Source: Corbicula japonica (Eukaryota; Mollusca; Bivalvia; Venerida; Cyrenidae). Taken from it: a DNA stretch of 64,000 bases. The notes beneath the pieces were generated by a model. The model was not told the DNA's origin. It was given only the letters and a program-made list of their open reading frames with translations, and did no database searches. This document shows, in pieces, positions 56,926-64,000 of the stretch. The stretch is from the NCBI GenBank assembly GCA_038501625.1, contig JAZAYU010000353.1, positions 124,001 through 188,000 on the forward strand. Reading direction: 5' to 3'. The first letter of the stretch is position 1; each line of letters begins with the position of its first letter. The position numbers and the translations under genes were made by a program.

Positions 56926-57229
56926 GTATTTTCAGAATTTTTAAAATAATCACTTTTTGTGGTGTCAATCATCCAATTTCATTGTGTGTGATAATCTGCC
57001 AGGAAAGAAGAAGAGCTGTTTGTTCTCCAACGTTAAGTTAAAGACTTTCTGTGGAAAAAAAATGCTAGGATTGCTTGATTCTTGCAATTTAAATTATCAA
57101 AAGATACAGATTAGATAATATGTGGGCTAATAGTATATACCCAGAAAATTAGCTGAAAATATTGAAAAAGTAAAACTTAGGTATAACACTTTTTATGAAA
57201 CTTTCTGATCACCATGCTTATATTAAATT

Positions 57230-57427
57230 TTAACCCGTTACTGTAAGATCCACACATCTGTGCCATCTGATCAGGATCTACACTGTTCTCTTTTTAATTT
57301 ATTATGTTATTTCTGACCAAAAAGCATAAAATGCAGATCCTGATCAGATGGCACAGGTGTGCTGGCTGATCAGGATCTACAATGGTTGCACATGCATAAA
57401 AATGTGTATATATGGAGGAAAGGTTTA
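57230..57427. mobile_element. piggyBac-like MITE copy with TTAA borders
   Basis: TTAACCCGTTACTGTAAGAT left; ATATGGAGGAAAGGTTTAA right. Confidence 0.75.
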
Positions 57428-57429
57428 AG

Positions 57430-59050
57430 TGAAGTTCCAGATATAGATTGTATTTCAAAATTGTTTTATTGTAGAAAATATTTTGGGTGACCCTCCAGTA
57501 AATTTCTACCAAATTCGTTTCATTATAAACATGGCCACCAATGGTAGAGGGGTTTTTTCACATGAAAAGACCTGTATTGATTAAATTTGAAAATATTTGG
57601 ATTGTAATATGAAAAATTATGATTAACTTACTTAAAACAAGTAATCATTTCATGGCAACTACTTTATTTCTCAACTGTAATGATTAAAAATTACTGTTGG
57701 TGTAATGTTTATCTGACTACATTTTCAATACATGTTTGTTGTTGCCAAATCACACATGTTTTTTAAACAATATCTCTAATAGTTTAGTATTACTATCTAC
57801 ACACAGGTGAACATTTATCCAGTTTTCATCCGGTTTGAAATCTGTAATTAATGTGGAAAATTATCTCTGGTTACGTTGATATTTATTTTTTTTTAAATTT
57901 ATTCTTTTTAAAGAAATACTGTGGAAATACCCAATATATGAAGAACATTTGTCAAATCATTGATACCTTCCACAGTATACTGTTAATTCTGTTTATCAAA
58001 AGTGATTTACTGACAAATTGGTCTTGGAATGATATTGCACTATAAAATGTTTTGTGTTGAGAATCTTGTTTATTTTTTACCTAACAAGTTTGTAATTGTA
58101 ATTACATATTAAGAATCTGGAGAAATAGAATTATTTGCTCAATAAAATTTATCATATGATTGCAGTTACACTGAGCTCCAGTTTCCAAAATCACAAGTAG
58201 ACATAAAACTTGTTTGGAAAATTTAAATTTCCCATATGGTTCATATAGTACAAACATTCTTAGGTTGTTATCTATTCTTTCAACAAAGTGATTAGTGAAT
58301 GCAATTCTATTTTAGTATTACATTCCTAAAGGGATGAAACTATCATGTTGCTAGTGTTTACATGCAATAAAACACTAGTCTTAGCTTCCTTGTGCAAATT
58401 TGTGAAAAAAATGTAATGTGAATTTACTCGATAGATGGTTCTTGTTAAGCTGTTTTTAGGTCTAGACTCAACTGATAATTTTTGTTTTGCACACTATCAT
58501 ATTTTTGAATTTGTTATGTATTGGTGATATGTTTGATAAAAAATAAATATATAAAGGAACATGTTTTAGTGTTAGTTGTCTTTTGTCAAGCTTTGAAGAT
58601 TTGATACATTTTATTTGTAGACGGACCTGAAATTATGAGCAGAGTTATCATTAAATTACTTCCACAGCAAACAGCTTTTTTGTCCAGAACTGCAGGAAAC
58701 TATAAATACAGCCCAGCACCATGGCAAAAATGACTGGACCCTTTTGAATACTTAAAAAGTAATTCTGATAACCAAAACAGTACCTGTACCACCGACTTAA
58801 ATGAACTGACTAGTGACTACAGTAAATGGCTTTTCAGAACCATCTAAAGGTAGTAGATCTACCATAGACTACAATACATTTTCCTGCCAGGACCACTGAC
58901 AACAATACCAGGTAACTGCCTCCACACCAACAGCAACATAAACAACAGTATAACTCTTCTCTTCTTCCTCGCACAAAAACTGCCTCTCATACCACTGACA
59001 TTGAATACCTTACCAGAAAAGTGTACCTCCGACCTTTCCAAGTACAACTG
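57430..59050. other. AT-rich stretch with no recognised gene
   Basis: Nothing supportable; AATAAA-type signals occur on both strands but with no attached coding exon. A small minus-strand acceptor/donor pair at about 59035-59000 (DNA reading LYLERSEVHFS) is too weak to call. Confidence 0.4.
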
Positions 59051-59056
59051 TCAAAT

Positions 59057-59296
59057 TTAAGGGGTACTTGGCGTCGTCAGAGTCGCTCTTGAAGGGCTAT
59101 CCGGAATGATCTCGATCTCATTTCTAGAATTTTGAAGTTCAGAATGCCCGATGGAGTTGGCATCAGCCTCACAAGGCCGGTTTCTCTTGAAATAAGATAG
59201 AATTGACGAGTCGTCGTTCTTTCGCGCATGCATACTTGAAAATGTGTCCGACGAAAATGAACTGATCGTTACGATGATAGCGCAGTAAAATGCCAC
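59057..59296 (-). CDS. Possible first exon with an SILSYFKR motif (hAT/ZMYM-like N-terminus?)
   Basis: Minus-strand open frame of 79 codons in a locally CpG-containing segment. The stretch HARKNDDSSILSYFKRNRP recalls the 'SLLSFFKK' N-terminal tags of hAT-derived TTF/ZMYM zinc-finger proteins. It is then acidic and Ser-rich (IEIIPDSPS) to a TAA. No zinc-finger or dimerisation domain follows. A candidate upstream mini-exon at 60350-60316 (ATG, then a donor AA|GTAAGT) would join in frame to an acceptor at 59263, but its pyrimidine tract is poor. Weak call. Confidence 0.25.
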   Translation of the reverse strand: MAFYCAIIVTISSFSSDTFSSMHARKNDDSSILSYFKRNRPCEADANSIGHSELQNSRNEIEIIPDSPSRATLTTPSTP

Positions 59297-59912
59297 AGAA
59301 TGTATTTCTTTTGCAATTTAAGTTCTAACTGCAACTTGCCAATAGATTTGTTTAAAACAAATCCATTATCGCACAATTATTTTCATACGTGTATACAGTA
59401 TACTTTTAGAAGTGTTTGTCTTCTAATCACAGAACTAAGAATAACCAAATAATTACTCATAATCGCATCTCATTAAAATCATTGAACAGTATGTCAAAAA
59501 CCCTGGGTTCCGCTATTAATTGAGAATATCAAGAGTCAACGGAGCCAAAATACGATCGAACGACACCGACAGACTTGTGAATTCACCACGTGGAGAGGCG
59601 GAGTTATCCAGCTGATAGTAAAGAAATCGATTGTGATTGGTCAAATCGCCCATTGCTTAACCTTGAATGAGGTGTGTATTGAAAAGCGACCTGTGTTTAC
59701 AATGCAAGAAACAGAAAAGTATGGCATGTCGATTTTGAATAAACGGATGTCGGCGAATTTAACACTTGTTGGAAATAGATCAAAGCTTGTTAACGGTTGT
59801 CTGGGGAGAACACTAGTACTGGGACCCGGCCCGGTCCTTGTTAGCCGAGCAAAATCTCGATCCACAACTACTCCAACCTAACCAAAATGGCAACCCACGC
59901 TATCGCCCGCTT

Positions 59913-59922
59913 GTCACGTGAC
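59913..59922. promoter_or_regulatory. Palindromic E-box GTCACGTGAC
   Basis: Perfect USF/TFE3-type palindrome within a CpG-containing 59.5-60.4 kb segment. Confidence 0.35.
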
Positions 59923-60394
59923 TGATTTGTTTTAATCGTTCTTTTAATATCCTTTCATAGTTGTTCGAACAACAACATTAAATTGTTTTCTTGTTTTTAT
60001 ATGTAGCATTATCTTTCAAAGTTCGCATTCCTTCTCGAAATATTTGTATTTTCTTAAAATGCACTACTTTTTATGCCATACAACTACGGAATCTTTCAGG
60101 CGTAACTAAACTTCTCATTCATATCCAGTTGCTTGTTCTCTGCCGTAGCTGGTCATGATTTCAAACTACATTTGTTCGATGGAATTTTGGGCATGGATGC
60201 TCCAAAATTACACGGAAACTTACTATCAATCGCTCAGAATTCGTGGAATGGTGTGCTGCATTGTGCTTCACACCTGTGCAGAACATTTCGGCCTGCTCTC
60301 GCGGTGATCACTTACTTGATACGCTCTCGTGGTCGCAATGATACACCCATAGTTAAGGACTGCGCGTCGCAGAGTTCACAGCATCGTTAGATAA

Positions 60395-60414
60395 GACTGG
60401 CGCATGCGCCAGTC
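60395..60414. promoter_or_regulatory. 20-bp perfect palindrome with NRF1 core
   Basis: GACTGGCGCATGCGCCAGTC contains GCGCATGCGC. A minus-strand ATG at 60350 followed by a good donor (AA|GTAAGT at 60316/60315) lies 45 bp downstream, so this could be a minus-strand promoter. Confidence 0.45.
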
Positions 60415-60971
60415 AAAAACGTTTGATTACAACCTGAAAATATGCACTACTCATTATTTCTTTTAACACACTTCATAAATGATTATAATTTTGATAATTG
60501 ATTTAATTCTTCTTACTATTGTAAAATAGATTGAAGGCACTTGCTCTTTTGAATGTCTATAAAGTAACGATTTTAATGATTAATATATGGAGGATTCAAA
60601 AGTACTTTTCCAGTACATGATTGATGGTAACAATCTAGTGTGCAACTGTCCACTATTATTCAGTACACTAATTCTTGTGCTACCCAAATAGCAACTGACT
60701 TGAGTGGTATCCTATATAATGAAATTAGTCAATAAATATACAGTTCAGTGTACTCTTAAGAGATCTGCTAACCACATTTGACATTCGAAAAATCTTTTAG
60801 ATTCTCAGAAGTGCCAAAGCAAGTTTAATGAGATCTAGCTAGCGTATGCAGTTTAGAAACTTCATATTTTGAAATTATAAAAACGATGTTTTGTGGTAAC
60901 ATTCAGTAAGCTTTACCTTTACTTTTGCTTTAAGTCCTCAAAGTTTCATTGAACTTTCTTGTTGTTAAAAG

Positions 60972-61193
60972 TTAACCCTTTACCCCATGGGATATTGCTG
61001 TTATCAATGTGATGACATCTAGATCTGCGGGGATGTGTGGTCTGATCAGGATCTACACTGTTCGCTTTTATTTATTAGGATATATTTGACGAAGAAGCGA
61101 ATTGTGCAGATCCAGATCAGATAGCCATTGGATGTGCCGGCTGACATGGATCTGTACTGGTCGCGCACGTGATATATATGGAGTAAATAGTTA
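60972..61193. mobile_element. piggyBac-like MITE copy
   Basis: TTAACCCTTTACCCCATGGG left; ATATATGGAGTAAATAGTTA right (end mutated). Confidence 0.7.
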
Positions 61194-61680
61194 GAGCAAC
61201 AAAACATCAACAACCTTAAGTGTTAGGTTAAGTTTGAAAAAAAAGGTAAACATGTACTTCTATAAGTAGCACACGCTAATTCCTCATTAGAAAAATCCTG
61301 GCGCTGCTAAACACCAAAGATCTCAAACTTGCCGTGGTGGGGTGGACTCCGGATGCTTCGAAGTCGCAATTTAATGTTGGAAACTGCATTACCATTTTAT
61401 TTCAAATAATTACTGATGATAAACCAAGGACTACGCAAATGGGAAACAGGTGACCGGGAGACTAGAGGTATTGTCCGCGCTTCCGACATTGTATTTCAAT
61501 TGTTTTATGTGCGTAATGCTGTCAATAGAGATTATGAACCTAAACAACGCCTATAAATCTGCTATTTGCTCACGAAAATTCCACGCTCACTGGTATCGTG
61601 TAGATCTCACGCAATTTTGGCATGATTACACACTATAATATTATAGAGTCGCGTACGTTCAGGAGATTAACTTTTTTGGA

Positions 61681-61765
61681 GGACTCGAACCTCTGGTGAT
61701 TATGGGTCTGTGGCGTGCAGAGGGAAAGAGTATACTGCTCATGATACAAACGTTGTAGTTCCTAA
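61681..61765 (-). ncRNA. Possible tRNA-derived fragment (perfect B-box)
   Basis: Minus strand AGAGGTTCGAGTCCTCC has a perfect Pol III B-box in a stem-loop; a clear A-box at tRNA spacing is not seen. TTGGCTCAGTAGC, an A-box-like motif on the same strand, lies about 130 bp upstream. Confidence 0.3.
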
Positions 61766-62829
61766 AATTCTAACTGTTCGGCCCATTTTCAAAAACTGAA
61801 ATGCAAGCTACTGAGCCAAATCAGCTGCAGCGAATAGAGGACACAATTATTGTGCTAGGCTATTATGCGCTGGCACATTAGTGTCAGCAAACGGTCTTTT
61901 TATTTTTACGGATATATAACAGAGTTTGGTGAAACTGAACTGCTGCTATAGTACAATTACCTTGAACAATAACAAAATAGTACGCTCTTATTTACCTTTG
62001 AGATGACCGACACGTTGTAAGTGTAATAATGAGGGACCCAGATTCATAAGGTTATTTCTGATCATGAAGTGAAGTGTAGATCCAGCTCAGATCGCTTAGA
62101 TCAGGATCTTCATTGGTCGCACATGATTTAAGGCATACAGTGTAATCCATTAAGTAAAGTGTTAAGCCAAATGAAGTCTAAACAAATTCGCAAATCAGGT
62201 GTAGCAAAACTGGTTTATTGTTATCTTTATTCATATAAGCGAATATATATAAAAATGTTATCTTACACAAAAATACAATTCACAAAACTAATATATCATT
62301 TCATGCTATAATTAATATTGCATTTAGAGCAATATCAAGTATTATCAATAGACTAGTATATGATTGATAAACAGATAGGACACCAATTACAGTACAGTAC
62401 TATAATATTACAGGATACACCTGAACTATCTGTGATGATGAATGAACTACTAACTTAAAAATTATCACTGGAAAATTATTTTAATTCATCCATTTCTTCC
62501 ATTAGTTCATTCTTAGTTGTATATACAGAGTAGCATGCTTATGACTGTCTACTTATCCATGAGCAGCTATATAGCAATACTAACAGTGATGATGAAAACG
62601 TTTACAGAATCAGTGAAATTCCAGTTCAGAAAATTTATTAACATAAATATCAAATGAAACTTTAGAACATACTAGATCGGTGTTCACTGGTGTCAACCTA
62701 GGGTACCTTGTTAGAATAAAAAACCTATTATATATCATCATCACAACCTTGTCATAAGCAATATCATTTGTAGTTTTAATGAAGAAATGTTTAGAAATGG
62801 CAAAGCTATAGCCAATGTTACATTTTCAT

Positions 62830-63130
62830 GACAAAATCCAAGTACAAAAAGGGGCATAACTTCATTCAATGTGACCTTGACCTTAACATTTTGGCATCAT
62901 CATGACCCTGTTGCCTGGACAATGAATTTGGCAAACAAAGTTTTCATGACAACATCTTAGAAAAAAAGGCATATAACTCATAAAATGTGATCCTGCCCTA
63001 AAGATTTAGGGTCATCATGATCCTGTTGTCATGAGCAATATAATCTGAAAGTTTGAATAAGAAATATTTAAAAAATGGAAAAGTTAGAGTCAATGTTAAG
63101 TTCTTGTGATTGACGGACAGACAGACGAAC
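62830..63130. mobile_element. Dispersed bivalve-type repeat ('ATGACAAAATCCAAG...GACGGACAGACAGACGAAC')
   Basis: Two diverged tandem halves (TTTCATGACAAAATCCAAGT and TTTTCATGACAACATCTTAG), each followed by GTGACCTTGACC- or GTGATCCTGCCC-like and TTNNGNCATCATGA motifs. Ends GATTGACGGACAGACAGACG. Confidence 0.55.
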
Positions 63131-63801
63131 AAAGTGGTCCCAATATATAGCATTTTCTTCGAAAGGGTGACAGATCTTGAATCATCTGATGATGCAAATC
63201 CAAATTCAACAAAAAGCTGCAAGAAAACATAAAATATTACCAAACAGAAGTAAATATTGGAAAATCAAAAAGATATTTCAATGAAGATACATGTATATAC
63301 ATTTTTTCACAGAATGAGCACCAAAATTAATGTATTCATGATTGAGGTATCTATGATTGAATACAAATTATCCTGAAATTCAAAATTTAAACTATTTCTA
63401 CCTTACACTGGTAAAATAGATATCCTCAATTTAATTTTTGCTTCAATAGTTTGCTTTATATTGACAATTTATGAAATTGCACCAAAATGTTTTTGTTTAT
63501 GATGCTATGATAGTGTTCGACAGTCTCAATCTTGAACCAGTTATTTATATGTTCCCATTTGGAATATGATGCCTGCATGGATACTAGCTTGAAAAGAACA
63601 GTGAAAATGGAGGTGATAATCTGCTGTTTCAAAATTATTTTCACAGAGAAAAGTCTATAGTTTACAGGAAAACATATCATTAAGAGAGATGCAGTAAAAT
63701 ACAATTGCCTTAATTAGGTGTTCTTATATTAATTTGATTATGAAAACAAATAAAGTGATACATTTTGTTAAAAAGTATTGTATCCACAGACATTTGTTCT
63801 T

Positions 63802-64000
63802 TTAACCCTTTACTCCATATATACTCATTTTATCACATATGCAACCTGTGTAGATCAAGATCTGCTGGAACAATAGTGCCTTCTTATCAGGATTTACAAT
63901 GAATGCCTTTTGGTCAGAAAAGTAATAAATCAAAAGTGTAGATCCTGATCAGACAGCAAAGATGTGCCAGCTGATTCTGTTTGCCCATGCAATAAAGGCG
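63802..64000. mobile_element. piggyBac-like MITE copy, cut by the window end
   Basis: TTAACCCTTTACTCCATATA left end with internal GTGTAGATCAAGATCTGC and GTGTAGATCCTGATCAGAC; right end lies beyond 64000. Confidence 0.75.

Noticed and set aside
59633..60390. Plus-strand frames of 82 and 85 codons
   Set aside because: Overlapping open frames on both strands in GC-richer DNA, with no recognised motif; likely a promoter region rather than coding.

Overview
The window is AT-rich animal nuclear DNA with spliced genes, dense small inverted-repeat elements and minisatellites. The gene content (TMEM39, CDK5RAP1, secreted C1q-domain proteins, a cadherin exon) and the repeat style, including the 'ATGCCCCCAC...' element with internal tandem cores, point to a mollusc, most likely a bivalve clam. 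The species call is inference.

Layout. 1-2.1 kb: a TA-flanked, pogo/Tigger-like 1.17 kb element. 2.2-16.7 kb (+): a complete eight-exon TMEM39 gene (410 aa). 16.7-21.7 kb: repeat-filled gap between convergent genes. 21.7-30.3 kb (-): a complete thirteen-exon CDK5RAP1 gene (575 aa; radical-SAM methylthiotransferase). 31-38 kb: gene-poor, with a 4.1 kb element that has 459-461 bp inverted arms and a 5-bp target duplication, itself carrying a nested 1.2 kb TA-flanked element. 38-49.3 kb (-): a duplicated cluster of C1q-domain genes (two intact, one dead) alternating with copies of an unrecognised secreted cysteine-rich peptide gene (one intact, two decayed). 49.6 kb (+): an orphan cadherin exon. 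50-64 kb: mostly non-coding, with promoter-like YY1, NRF1 and E-box sites at 53.8, 56.4, 59.9 and 60.4 kb but no confidently recognised gene.

The most unusual observations are these. (1) Two minisatellites, one in each housekeeping gene, have amplified a 3' splice acceptor; both have unit lengths divisible by three (45 and 27 bp) and keep the reading frame open into the real exon. A smaller third case sits at TMEM39 exon 6. (2) A repeated cassette pairs a 12-cysteine secreted peptide with a secreted C1q protein in the same orientation, which looks like an immune-effector locus evolving by birth and death. (3) A near-perfect intronic inverted repeat brackets CDK5RAP1 exon 11. (4) Several mobile elements can be delimited to the base by their target duplications.

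All gene models were spliced by eye using GT/AG sites, phase continuity and remembered protein family features. No database search or expression data were available.
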